Source: Phycisphaerales bacterium (GTDB taxonomy: Bacteria > Planctomycetota > Phycisphaerae > Phycisphaerales > SM1A02). Taken from it: a DNA stretch of 50,577 bases. Positions 7,380 through 16,117 of this stretch are shown here, piece after piece. Position numbers and translations under genes: made by a program. The stretch covers positions 1-50,577 of the forward strand of contig JAQWTL010000039.1 of assembly GCA_029242715.1 (NCBI GenBank). Reading direction: 5' to 3'. The notes beneath the pieces are model-generated. The model worked only from the letters and a program-made list of their open reading frames with translations, was not told where the DNA came from and made no database searches. The number at the start of each line of letters is the position of its first letter. Within the stretch, counting starts at the first letter, position 1.

Positions 7380-10300
7380 ATGGGTTCGATACCTTCTGGT
7401 TACGGATTGATCAGCGGATTCGATACGGCGACACTTGTCGAAAGAATGCTTGCCTTCCATGCGCAGGGGCGTTCGCGTCTGGAATCCAGAGTCGGACTCA
7501 TGCAGGCAAGACGTTCTGCATTGCTCGACATCAACGCGGGTCTTCTCGCTGCAGCGAACACGACATCATCGCTTTCATCAACAGACATCTTTCAGGCTGT
7601 GTCCGCAACCAGCAGCCACCCATCACTTTTGAATGCTGTTGCTGGAACGGATGCTTCACCAGGCATCTACCAGTTCATTGTTGCAGGGCTGGCAACGAAT
7701 CATCAGGTTCTCAGCGGGGGATTTGCATCAGATGCTTCAGCGCTGGGACTCGACAGTGCAACGATTGAACTGGGCAATGGGGGCTTGTCCCAGAACATGC
7801 CACTGTCCTGGCTCAATGGTGGCGAGGGCGTTGAACGTGGCACCGTAAGGTTGACGCGATCTGATACCGGTGATTCCTGTTCTGTGGATCTTGGTGATGT
7901 CGCAACCATCGACGAAGTACTCGAACGCCTTAATGACAATGAACTCGGTATCACTGCAGAGCTGGTTGACGGCAGTATCTACATGTCATCAGCAGGGGGC
8001 TTCGACTTCTCGATTTCGGAGGTTGGCGGTACGCAAACCGCAGAAGACCTGGGAATCGAAGGTGTTTCTAGTAATGGGTTGTTGACCGGTACGGGCCTCG
8101 TGTCTCTTGATGGAGGCCTGTCGCTGTCAGCTTTCAATGATGGCAACGGTGTACTCGTACGCGAGGGACTGGCAGATATCAGAGTCACGACGCATGACGG
8201 CCGCGTGTTCGATATCGATCTGTCTTCAGGAACGATTGTCACATTGGACGATGACACGCTTCTCAACGCATTCAATGGTGGTACCGGCGTTTCATTCAAT
8301 GACGATGTTGACGAGGCTGATCTGACGATTTCGCTCGTTGATGGAAGCAATGGCGGAACCACAAGCTGGGATATTGATTTGACGGGCTGCGTGACAGCTG
8401 GTGATGTCAGAAACCGTGTGAGTATTGCAACCGGCGGTGCCGTGACCCTGAGCTATCGTGAAGATGGTCATGGATTCACGGTGACACCGCTGAATGCTTC
8501 CGATTCAGTATCTGTTCAAGGTTCTGGTTCATTGGGCAACACGACCGCCGAAGATCTCGGCATTCTGAATACGGCAGGTTCCGTTGGTGGATTTGAAGGT
8601 TCAGATGTAGCGGCAGTTGGCGGCAGTGGTATTCCGACTGTTCAGTCTGTGCTCGATGCAATCAATTCGGCGATTGATCAGAATGGCCAGGCCAATGATG
8701 GAGCATTCGTCGCAAGAGTGTCCAGTGATGGACTGCGATTGGAACTCGAGGACATGACAGGTGGTGCCGAGGCCTTCACGATCCAATCCACGGCTTCCAA
8801 TGGAAGCGCGGCAGCTGCACTTGGTTTCGGCTCGGCGGTTGAAAGCAATGGTCTGATCACAGGGAGTCGTGTCGTCGCTGGCCCAGGCACCGTTCTGGTT
8901 GAAGAGCTCTTCGGTGGTGCGGGTCTTGGCGGGGCGGATTCATTGACAGTTACCGATCGATTTGGAACCACGAAATCGACTACTGGACTGACTCAGTTCG
9001 AAACAGTGGAAGAACTCGTGGCAGGGATCCAGTCATGGTTTGAGCAGGAAGGCCTGATGCTCAGAATCAATGTCAAGGGTTCAAGGCTGGAGATCACTGA
9101 CCGGGGAGGATCTGGTGCCATCGTGGTATCCGGTGATTTTGCGGAACGAATGGGGCTCGATGTCAATGCCGTTGTCTCATCCGTGACCAGTGACAATCTT
9201 CAGCATCGCTGGATCTCCAGCGCAACCCTGCTTGATGATCTGAACCAGGGGCGTGGTATCGGAGTGGGCTCATTCAGACTCCGTGATGCGACGGGTGCGA
9301 CGGCAACGGTCAATCTTTCTGCTGGTCATGAAACCGTCCAGGATGTTCTTGACCTCATCAACTCTCGTGGCCTTGCCGTGCACGCACGCGTCAATGACAG
9401 TGGAGACGGGATTCTGCTTGAATCAACTGCTGATGCCGGGCAGGCAATCGTCGAGATGCAGGTCGAGACTGTTTCAGGCACAGCGGCATCTGATCTCCGG
9501 CTGGTGGGATCATCCATGAATGAGATTGATGGTTCCTGGGAAACGGTGCTGTCCGTTGACGAGCAGACAACCCTGCGACAGCTTGCTGAAATGATTAATG
9601 AATCAGGTGCTCCCGTGACGGCATCTCTGGCCAGTACAGGAGATCCCGCTTCACCATGGCGAATTGGTCTGACCAGCGAGGTGTCAGGTGCGTCAGGAGA
9701 AATGATTCTTGATATGAATGGCCTCGGTGTTGACTTCGAGGAGGTTGTTGCTGCACGTGATGCCAGAATCGTGCTTGGGGATGACGTTGCCTCAGGTGTC
9801 ATGATCACCAGTGGATCCAATCGGCTCGAGGGCGTGATCGAGGGTTTGACTCTGGATCTGCTCGAAGTTTCCAGTGACATCGTCACTGTGACCGTTTCCC
9901 GGGATGAGACTCAGGCCGCCGATACGCTCAGGTCATTTGTCGAGGCGATCAATGGGGTCCTGGACCGGATTGATGCGGTCAATGGATTTGATCCTACGAC
10001 GGGTGAACGTGGTGTCCTTCATGGCGATGCGACAGTTTCACGCATCCGCCGACTGCTTCTCTCATCGATACAGCAATCTTCTTCCAGTGATGAGCTGGGA
10101 ATGGAGGGACTCTGGTCGGTGGGTATTCGCATCGGAGCAGGCGGCAGGATCGAGTTTGACGAAGCCACCTTTGCGGACGCCTGGGAAACACGGCGAGAAG
10201 ACGTCGAGGCCTTGTTCGCGACCGACGCCGATGGAATCCAGGGATTCGGTGTGCGGCTCGACTCCATGCTCGAGCAGTTGACCAACTCGGACGGGGGGAC

Positions 10301-10511
10301 CATGTCAATTGCTGATGAGAGCTGGGAAAATCGAATCGGAGTCGCCATGGATCGATTGGAACTTCTGGATGCACGCATGGAGGCCCGGCGTATCCAGCTT
10401 GTTGCGCAATTCACGGCGATGGAAGAAGTCCTTGCATCGATGCAGTCACAGTCGATGGCTTTGCTGTCCCTGGGTTCAGGTGGCGGTGGATTCAACGGAC
10501 TCTTCATGTAG
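7380..10511 (+). CDS. fliD: Flagellar hook-associated protein 2 / filament cap FliD
   Basis: The cap protein at the flagellar tip that helps flagellin polymerise. The N-terminal domain (about 1-100, with GLISGFDTATLVERML) and the C-terminal FliD domain (about 830-1043, with DTLRSFVEAINGVLDRID and the terminal helices MDRLELLDARMEARRIQLV and FTAMEEVLASMQSQSM) are typical. Between them lie several flagellin_IN-like repeats with the TVQDVLDAIN / TAEDLGI pattern. At 1043 residues it is more than twice the size of enteric FliD. AAGGAGG (about 7371-7377) sets the ATG. No signal peptide, as expected for type III export. fliS follows. Confidence 0.92.
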   Translation: MGSIPSGYGLISGFDTATLVERMLAFHAQGRSRLESRVGLMQARRSALLDINAGLLAAANTTSSLSSTDIFQAVSATSSHPSLLNAVAGTDASPGIYQFIVAGLATNHQVLSGGFASDASALGLDSATIELGNGGLSQNMPLSWLNGGEGVERGTVRLTRSDTGDSCSVDLGDVATIDEVLERLNDNELGITAELVDGSIYMSSAGGFDFSISEVGGTQTAEDLGIEGVSSNGLLTGTGLVSLDGGLSLSAFNDGNGVLVREGLADIRVTTHDGRVFDIDLSSGTIVTLDDDTLLNAFNGGTGVSFNDDVDEADLTISLVDGSNGGTTSWDIDLTGCVTAGDVRNRVSIATGGAVTLSYREDGHGFTVTPLNASDSVSVQGSGSLGNTTAEDLGILNTAGSVGGFEGSDVAAVGGSGIPTVQSVLDAINSAIDQNGQANDGAFVARVSSDGLRLELEDMTGGAEAFTIQSTASNGSAAAALGFGSAVESNGLITGSRVVAGPGTVLVEELFGGAGLGGADSLTVTDRFGTTKSTTGLTQFETVEELVAGIQSWFEQEGLMLRINVKGSRLEITDRGGSGAIVVSGDFAERMGLDVNAVVSSVTSDNLQHRWISSATLLDDLNQGRGIGVGSFRLRDATGATATVNLSAGHETVQDVLDLINSRGLAVHARVNDSGDGILLESTADAGQAIVEMQVETVSGTAASDLRLVGSSMNEIDGSWETVLSVDEQTTLRQLAEMINESGAPVTASLASTGDPASPWRIGLTSEVSGASGEMILDMNGLGVDFEEVVAARDARIVLGDDVASGVMITSGSNRLEGVIEGLTLDLLEVSSDIVTVTVSRDETQAADTLRSFVEAINGVLDRIDAVNGFDPTTGERGVLHGDATVSRIRRLLLSSIQQSSSSDELGMEGLWSVGIRIGAGGRIEFDEATFADAWETRREDVEALFATDADGIQGFGVRLDSMLEQLTNSDGGTMSIADESWENRIGVAMDRLELLDARMEARRIQLVAQFTAMEEVLASMQSQSMALLSLGSGGGGFNGLFM

Positions 10512-10591
10512 CAGCATGGTTATCGGAAGCCAGATGAAAGCAGTGTTGTAGTTTCGAATTCGTCAGGGATTTGTGCCGATGGTGTCCCATC

Positions 10592-11008
10592 ATGAGCACA
10601 CCAGATCCCTATACACGTACCGAGATCCTGACGGCTGCACCGCACCAGTTGCGAAGTCTGGTGTTGAAGCACGCCATCCAGGAAGCGAAACGTCTCAAGC
10701 AGGCGGTGGAAAACGGTGCTGGAGAGCAGATCCTTTCCTGTGGCGCTCGTCTCAGAGCCTTGGTGCTCGAACTGATTCCAGAGAAGTCGACCAATATCGA
10801 GCCATCGTTATTGGCACGTCTCCGCTCCATCGGGGTGTTCCTGTATCGCCGCATCGGTGTCGCCTGCAGCCAGAGGGATTCCATCGTTGCTGATGAGATC
10901 ATGAAGCTGCTTGTGTTCGAGCAGGAAACCTGGGAGCAGGCGGTGGCTCGTCTGCCGATGGACCCGCCTGGCGACTTGCCACCAGGTTGCACCAACCTTG
11001 CGGGCTGA
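10592..11008 (+). CDS. fliS: Flagellar export chaperone FliS
   Basis: A 138-residue, mostly helical protein beginning with DPYTRTEILTAAPHQLRSLV, which matches the FliS start (Y-x-x-T-x-x-x-x-x-x-P-x-x-L). The remainder is predicted as a helical bundle. FliS binds flagellin in the cytoplasm and prevents early polymerisation. The order fliD-fliS is common. ATG 10592 has no clear Shine-Dalgarno; an in-frame TTG lies at 10571. Flagellin genes are not in the window. Confidence 0.82.
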   Translation: MSTPDPYTRTEILTAAPHQLRSLVLKHAIQEAKRLKQAVENGAGEQILSCGARLRALVLELIPEKSTNIEPSLLARLRSIGVFLYRRIGVACSQRDSIVADEIMKLLVFEQETWEQAVARLPMDPPGDLPPGCTNLAG

Positions 11009-11026
11009 TATCGCTTCAGCTCCGGG

Positions 11027-11032
11027 TACCAT
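11027..11032 (+). promoter_or_regulatory. -10-like hexamer TACCAT before the nucleotide-sugar reductase
   Basis: TACCAT ends eight bases before the ATG at 11041 with no Shine-Dalgarno in between. It fits a leaderless transcript, identical in hexamer to that before the UrtA-like gene. Confidence 0.42.
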
Positions 11033-11040
11033 CAATTCTC

Positions 11041-12021
11041 ATGAGTAGAACCATGTCAGATGAAGGTCTTGACCTCAAGGGATGTCGTGTGCTGGTAACC
11101 GGTGCCGGCGGTTTCCTTGGCAGTCATGTCGTCGAGACATTGAAGGCTCGAGGTGTTTCCGAGGTTCTCATGCCCACACGTGATGCCTGCAATCTGGTCA
11201 AGCCGGATGAGGTTCAGGCGTTCTTTGAAAGCCAGCGACCGGAAGTCGTCGTACACCTCGCTGCTGCACAGGGCGGTGTTGCATGGCAAAAAGCCAACCA
11301 GGCGACAGCGTTTCTCGATAACGCCAGAATGATGGAATCGATCGTGTTGGCTTCACTGGAAACGAATGTCAAGCGACTGCTCTTCACGGCTTCGAGCATC
11401 TGTTATCCCCGCGGCGCGGCCATTCCTTTTCAGGAAAACACGCTCTGGGACGGCCCGCCTGAACCAGCACATCTTGGATATGCGCAAGCCAAGCGTGGCG
11501 GCATCGCATTGCTTCAGGCTGCTCATCAACAGCATGGCTTGTCCAGTTGCGTTCTGATGCCAGCCAACATGTATGGGCCCAGAGCCAGATTTGATCCGGA
11601 TCGAAGCAATGTGGTTGCAGCAACGATCCGCCGTTGCATGGAAGCCAGAGATCGAGGCGATGATTCAATCACCTGTTGGGGCAGCGGAACACCGATACGG
11701 GAATTTCTCTATGTCGAGGATGCGGCTGAGGGTGTCCTTCGGGCACTCCAGCAAGAAGGTAGTGAACCTGCTCCGATGAACCTGGGAACAGGGGTTGAGA
11801 CCACAATTGCTGAACTGGTGGAGATGGTGGCTGAACTGGTCGGTTTCAAGGGTTCCATTCGGTGGGACCGAGATCGGCCAGACGGGGCTCCTCGGGTCTG
11901 CATGGCCGTTGATCGAATGCAGGAACGATTGGCATGGATGCCCTCGACTTCCCTGGCAGAGGGCTTGCAGAGGACGATCTCATGGTGGGAGTCCGCCCGT
12001 CTGCAGGAAGCAGATGCCTGA
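11041..12021 (+). CDS. GDP-L-fucose synthase-like NAD(P)-dependent sugar reductase/epimerase
   Basis: A 326-residue extended short-chain dehydrogenase. It has the Rossmann motif TGAGGFLGS (20-28), the Ser/Tyr/Lys triad as S118, Y147 and K151 (YAQAK), and family signatures PANMYGPRA and WGSGTPIREFLYVED. Overall it aligns well with GDP-L-fucose synthase (WcaG/GMER), which reduces and 3,5-epimerises GDP-4-keto-6-deoxymannose. However, the two epimerase acid/base residues of E. coli WcaG (Cys109, His179) correspond by exact spacing to I120 and N190 here. The enzyme may thus act only as a reductase, or as a different 4-reductase/epimerase. Its place after fliD-fliS would suit flagellin or surface glycosylation, but that is inference. 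Confidence 0.82.
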   Translation: MSRTMSDEGLDLKGCRVLVTGAGGFLGSHVVETLKARGVSEVLMPTRDACNLVKPDEVQAFFESQRPEVVVHLAAAQGGVAWQKANQATAFLDNARMMESIVLASLETNVKRLLFTASSICYPRGAAIPFQENTLWDGPPEPAHLGYAQAKRGGIALLQAAHQQHGLSSCVLMPANMYGPRARFDPDRSNVVAATIRRCMEARDRGDDSITCWGSGTPIREFLYVEDAAEGVLRALQQEGSEPAPMNLGTGVETTIAELVEMVAELVGFKGSIRWDRDRPDGAPRVCMAVDRMQERLAWMPSTSLAEGLQRTISWWESARLQEADA

Positions 12022-12047
12022 AGTCAACCATGAGAGCGTCTGCGGAT

Positions 12048-12053
12048 TATTCT
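12048..12053 (+). promoter_or_regulatory. -10-like hexamer TATTCT before cysS
   Basis: TATTCT ends six bases before ATG 12060 and supports this start over the in-frame ATG at 12030. No Shine-Dalgarno precedes either. Confidence 0.35.
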
Positions 12054-12059
12054 TTCCAC

Positions 12060-13595
12060 ATGCCCCTCGATCTGTACAACACGCTGACCAATCAAGTCGA
12101 GCGATTCGAACCACTGGATGCTGACGGGCCTGTGACGTTCTATTCCTGCGGGCCGACGGTCTACGACTACGCGCACATCGGAAACTTCCGGTCATTTCTC
12201 AATGCAGACATCCTGCGGCGAGTCCTTGAAGTCATGGGCTACGAGGTCCGTCATGTGATGAACATCACTGATGTCGGTCACATGACTGAAGATGCCGATC
12301 CAGATGGTGGTGGCGAAGACAAGATGGAAGTAGCCACTCGACGCATGCTTGAAGCGAAGAAGTCCGGCACGTTGCCTGATGGGGTCGACATTGATCCGGA
12401 TGATCCAATGGCAATCGCCGATTTCTATGCAGAAGCTTTTCTGCAGGATGCCCGGATGCTCGGGCTCAAGGTTGCTTGTGAAGCAGTTGACCATCCCGAG
12501 TTGATGCCGAGACCTTCGCGTCTCGTCCCCGAGATGATCCTTCTGGTTGAGAAACTGATCTCCAAAGAACATGCCTACCTGGCCGAGGACGGCGTGGTCT
12601 ACTTCGATGTTCAGTCGTTCCCTGCGTATGGCAACCTTTCCGGCAATACGGTGGATGCCATTCGTAGTGGAGGAGGTGGTCGTGTCGACATGGAGACCCA
12701 GGCAGTCAAGAAGCATCCAGCTGACTTCATGTTGTGGAAACCTGATGACAAGCATCTCATGCGGTGGCCAAGTCCATGGGGCGAGGGATATCCGGGATGG
12801 CATCTGGAGTGCTCGGTCATGGCCGGCGCACTGCTTGGTGATGTGATTGATTTGCACAGTGGTGGGGAAGACAACATCTTTCCGCACCATGAGTGTGAAA
12901 TTGCACAGACCTGTGGCGCCACTGGAGGGGAATGCTTCGCGCACTATTGGTTCCATACCCGCCATCTCATGGTTGATGGCAAGAAGATGAGCAAATCGGC
13001 CGGCACGTTCTTCACGATCCGTGACCTGCTTCAGCGAGGCGCATCGCCAGCGGCCATTCGCCTTGAACTCGTGAGGACCCACTACCGCATCAATTCCAAC
13101 TTCACTTTCCAGGGCCTCAAGGATGTCCAGCGGCAGGTGGATCGTTGGAAGCGTCTGCACAAGTGGCTCGAGGCGAATGCAGCCTGTTCACGACCATCAC
13201 CTGGTCCGCTGGAGGCAGCCATGCCTCGTTTCCTTGAAGCATTGGGGAATGATCTCAACATGGCCGGTGCCATTGGAATACTCAACGAGGCCGCGGGTGA
13301 AGTTCCTGTTGATGCTGCCGCAACCGGTAATGGTGATGGGCAGTGGTCTGAAGATCTCAAGGCCCTGCGCCTCATGGATCATGTGCTTGGTGTTCTTGAA
13401 CTGGACACGGAAGCCGTTGATTCTTCCGGGGACCTTGATGTGGACTGGATCGAGGAGAAGATCCAGTCAAGAATCACGGCCCGCGAGGGGAAGGACTGGT
13501 CGGAGGCTGACCGCATACGTGATCAGTTGCTTGAAAAAGGAATCGAGATCAAGGACGGTCCGGAAGGAACGACCTGGAAACGGGTAGTCCGTTGA
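12060..13595 (+). CDS. cysS: Cysteinyl-tRNA synthetase
   Basis: Charges tRNA-Cys with cysteine. The 511 residues begin MPLDLYNTLTNQVERFEP and show the class I HIGH motif as HIGN (in YDYAHIGNFRSF), zinc/cysteine-binding residues in FYSCGPTVYD, GWHLECSVMA and FPHHECEIAQ, and the second signature KKMSKSAGTFF. The C-terminal anticodon-binding region includes SEADRIRDQLLEKGIEIKDG. An acidic, Gly-rich insert (about residues 80-120) follows the ITDVGHMTEDADPDGGGEDK stretch. The gene begins 38 bases after the reductase gene; coaE follows after 40 bases. Confidence 0.95.
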   Translation: MPLDLYNTLTNQVERFEPLDADGPVTFYSCGPTVYDYAHIGNFRSFLNADILRRVLEVMGYEVRHVMNITDVGHMTEDADPDGGGEDKMEVATRRMLEAKKSGTLPDGVDIDPDDPMAIADFYAEAFLQDARMLGLKVACEAVDHPELMPRPSRLVPEMILLVEKLISKEHAYLAEDGVVYFDVQSFPAYGNLSGNTVDAIRSGGGGRVDMETQAVKKHPADFMLWKPDDKHLMRWPSPWGEGYPGWHLECSVMAGALLGDVIDLHSGGEDNIFPHHECEIAQTCGATGGECFAHYWFHTRHLMVDGKKMSKSAGTFFTIRDLLQRGASPAAIRLELVRTHYRINSNFTFQGLKDVQRQVDRWKRLHKWLEANAACSRPSPGPLEAAMPRFLEALGNDLNMAGAIGILNEAAGEVPVDAAATGNGDGQWSEDLKALRLMDHVLGVLELDTEAVDSSGDLDVDWIEEKIQSRITAREGKDWSEADRIRDQLLEKGIEIKDGPEGTTWKRVVR

Positions 13596-13635
13596 AATCC
13601 TCTGCACACATCATCAAGACGCAAGGCGACTTTCG

Positions 13636-14262
13636 ATGAGCGATCCTTCCATTCCAATCATCGGGCTCATGGGTGGGATTGGATCCGGCAAATCACAGGT
13701 GGCCGCTTTGCTGCGTGAATGCGGTTGTGTTGTTGCCGATGCCGACAAGATGGCCAAGGAGGCATTGGAGACACCAACGGTTCGAGATGCCTTGAGAGAA
13801 CGATGGGGAGAGGATGTCTTCACAAAGGAAGGTCTTGTTGATCGCAAGGCTGTTGCGAAAATCGTTTTTAAAAACGCCTCTGAACGTGTTTGGCTTGAAT
13901 CCATCATCCATCCCATCGTTGAAGCCACCCGATCAGCCCTGTTTTCAGAGGCAGATCCAAGGACTCCAGCACTGGTTATCGATGCTCCATTGCTGTTGGA
14001 AGCAGGTCTTGCCGAGGGATGTGATTCGATCCTTTTCGTAGACGCGCCTGAAAAAATGCGGCAGAAACGCCTCCAGGAGACGCGGGGCTGGGATGCTGAG
14101 GAGATGGAACGTCGGGAAGCGGCCCAAATCCCACTTGACGAGAAGCGTTCAATATCCCATCATGTTCTACGGAACGACGGCAAGATCGAAGATCTCGCCC
14201 GTTCAGTCGAGGACTACCTCGACTCTCTCATCAATGATCATTCCAGCCACCCGGGTGATTGA
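13636..14262 (+). CDS. coaE: Dephospho-CoA kinase
   Basis: Last step of coenzyme A synthesis: phosphorylates the 3' hydroxyl of dephospho-CoA. The 208 residues show the P-loop GGIGSGKSQ near the N-terminus, the following CGCVVADADKMAKEAL stretch (substrate-binding Asp), the HP of SIIHPIVEATRSA and the lid region DAPEKMRQKRLQETRGWDAE. The ATG has AAGGCG about eight bases upstream. Placed between cysS and rho, all on the same strand. Confidence 0.94.
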   Translation: MSDPSIPIIGLMGGIGSGKSQVAALLRECGCVVADADKMAKEALETPTVRDALRERWGEDVFTKEGLVDRKAVAKIVFKNASERVWLESIIHPIVEATRSALFSEADPRTPALVIDAPLLLEAGLAEGCDSILFVDAPEKMRQKRLQETRGWDAEEMERREAAQIPLDEKRSISHHVLRNDGKIEDLARSVEDYLDSLINDHSSHPGD

Positions 14263-14406
14263 CGCCTGGATTCCCCGCTGAGACGCGTTGTCTCACAAGA
14301 AACAGGGAAATGGTCAGAACACGACCTGGTTGGTGCGTTTCCCTTCAACACATGATTGTCCAAGCGATCGTTTCGTTGAAGGCCTGTATTCAAGGTGTTG
14401 GAATCC

Positions 14407-15894
14407 ATGGCGGACAACAACGACCACCACTCGCGTAAGAGATCTTCCGGTAGACCCATGGCCAAGAAAAGAAGACGTCGCAAGAAGTCTTCTGGCGGAG
14501 GCAGCAGTGTTTCAACCATGATGCTGCAGCCTGGGGAAGTTCCAACTGACGAGGAACTGGAGGCGGAAGCCTCGAAGCTGGACAAGGAACTTGATTCCAA
14601 GACCCAGGCGAAGTTCGACAAGGCCAAGAAGGATGGTCAGGACCTGGCATCTCTTCAGAAGATGTCTGGTCAGGAACTGATCAAGATTGCTGAGAAAGCC
14701 AAGATCGAGGATCCAGCCAGCCTCTCCAAGCAGAAACTTGTTTTCGAGATCCTCAAGGCCAAGGCGGCCAAGCAGGGCTTGATGATGGGAGAGGGAACAC
14801 TCGAGTTGCTTCCCGATGGTTTCGGGTTTCTCAGAAGTGCCGAGTATTCCTACATGGCATCACCGGATGACGTGTACGTCGGTCCGTCCCAGGTAAGGCG
14901 TTTCGGCCTTCGTCGCGGGCAGGTGATCAGAGGTCTGATTCGTCCTCCCAAGGAGACCGAGACCTACTTCGCAATGTTGCGTGTCGAGGAGATCAATGGT
15001 CGTCCGCCCAAGGAACTTCACAACCTGGCGACCTTTGAGAATCTCACCCCACTGCACCCCAATCAGCGTGTGATTCTTGAGACCGGAACCGAACCGCTTG
15101 AGACTCGCGTGATTGATCTCGTGGCACCATTGGGCTTCGGCCAACGTGCGTTGATTGTTGCTCCGCCCAGAACCGGCAAAACCGTGATTCTGCAGAAAAT
15201 CACAAATGCAATTTCGACCAACCACCCTGAGGCATACGTCATCGTTCTACTTGTTGACGAACGCCCTGAGGAAGTCACTGATTTCCGTCGCAATACGGAT
15301 GAGTCGGTGGAGGTTGTTGCAAGTACGTTCGACGAACATGCTTTGCGTCATATCCAGGTTGCCGAGATGGTCATGGAAAAAGCTCGACGCATGGTCGAGG
15401 TTGGCGAAAACGTCGTGGTCCTGATGGACTCCATCACGAGGCTTGCCCGTGGCTATAACAATGCGGCCCCGAATTCCGGCAAGATCGGCACTGGTGGTGT
15501 GGATAACGCTGCCCTGATCAAGCCCAAGAAGTTCTTCGGTTCTGCACGAAACATCGAGGACGGTGGTTCCCTGACGATCATCGCGACAGCGTTGGTTGAC
15601 ACCGGATCCAAGGCAGATGAAGTGATCTTCGAGGAATTCAAGGGAACTGGTAACTCGGAACTGCATCTCACACGGAAGCTGGTCGAGAAGCGGATCTGGC
15701 CTGCAATCGATATTGCTGCTTCTGGCACTCGCCGAGAGGAGCTGCTCCTGGATCCCAAGGAACTGGATCTGGTTGTGCGGCTTCGAAAGGTCGTCTCAGA
15801 CATGAGTGTTGTGGAGGCCATGGAGCTACTGAGAACACGAATGGCCAAGTCGAACTCGAATGCAGAGTTCCTGATGACGATGAATTTGGGTTAG
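14407..15894 (+). CDS. rho: Transcription termination factor Rho
   Basis: RNA-dependent hexameric helicase that ends transcription. A basic, disordered N-terminus ([13 protein letters not shown]) precedes the Rho_N helices (about 85-125, [20 protein letters not shown]), the cold-shock-like primary RNA-binding domain (about 133-205, [14 protein letters not shown] and [18 protein letters not shown]) and the RecA-like ATPase. The ATPase has Walker A PPRTGKTV, the catalytic Glu in [11 protein letters not shown], Walker [17 protein letters not shown] and the R-loop region [14 protein letters not shown] 14407 is used; GTG 14395 and ATG 14458 are alternatives. Rho's presence means many genes here need no hairpin terminator. 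Confidence 0.97.
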   Translation: MADNNDHHSRKRSSGRPMAKKRRRRKKSSGGGSSVSTMMLQPGEVPTDEELEAEASKLDKELDSKTQAKFDKAKKDGQDLASLQKMSGQELIKIAEKAKIEDPASLSKQKLVFEILKAKAAKQGLMMGEGTLELLPDGFGFLRSAEYSYMASPDDVYVGPSQVRRFGLRRGQVIRGLIRPPKETETYFAMLRVEEINGRPPKELHNLATFENLTPLHPNQRVILETGTEPLETRVIDLVAPLGFGQRALIVAPPRTGKTVILQKITNAISTNHPEAYVIVLLVDERPEEVTDFRRNTDESVEVVASTFDEHALRHIQVAEMVMEKARRMVEVGENVVVLMDSITRLARGYNNAAPNSGKIGTGGVDNAALIKPKKFFGSARNIEDGGSLTIIATALVDTGSKADEVIFEEFKGTGNSELHLTRKLVEKRIWPAIDIAASGTRREELLLDPKELDLVVRLRKVVSDMSVVEAMELLRTRMAKSNSNAEFLMTMNLG

Positions 15895-16033
15895 AACCGG
15901 TCGTTTCCAGAGGAAAAATCACCCCGTTGGGCATGGAGGCCTGTTTACCAGCCTTTCCAGCAGGAACGATTTACGAGGATCAGCATCACTTGCCGGTTTG
16001 ACTGCACTTGCGGGGTATCCTGAAGGGGTCCTT

Positions 16034-16050
16034 CCATGCAGGCTGCATGG
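16034..16050 (+). repeat. Short inverted repeat upstream of the prepilin gene
   Basis: CCATGCA-GGC-TGCATGG is a perfect 7+3+7 inverted repeat, 68 bases before the start at 16118. There is no T-run after it, so it is not an obvious terminator; an operator is possible. The rest of 15895-16117 shows nothing I can identify. Confidence 0.3.
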
Positions 16051-16117
16051 TCGTGAACAGCGTTGGATTTGCCAGGTGCCATGTCGGCCCTGTCGCTCTT
16101 GATGGAGAACCAGTTTC

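Noticed and set aside
9326-9886. A 186-codon minus-strand frame within fliD
   Set aside because: Ser/Thr-rich shadow of the flagellin-like repeats.
10577-10582. GCCGAT before fliS as a flagellar sigma28 -10 box
   Set aside because: No matching TAAA-type -35 at 15 bases, and it lies only ten bases before the start codon.
12192-13160. A 322-codon minus-strand frame within cysS
   Set aside because: Antisense to strongly conserved synthetase motifs; no start signal and no recognisable protein.
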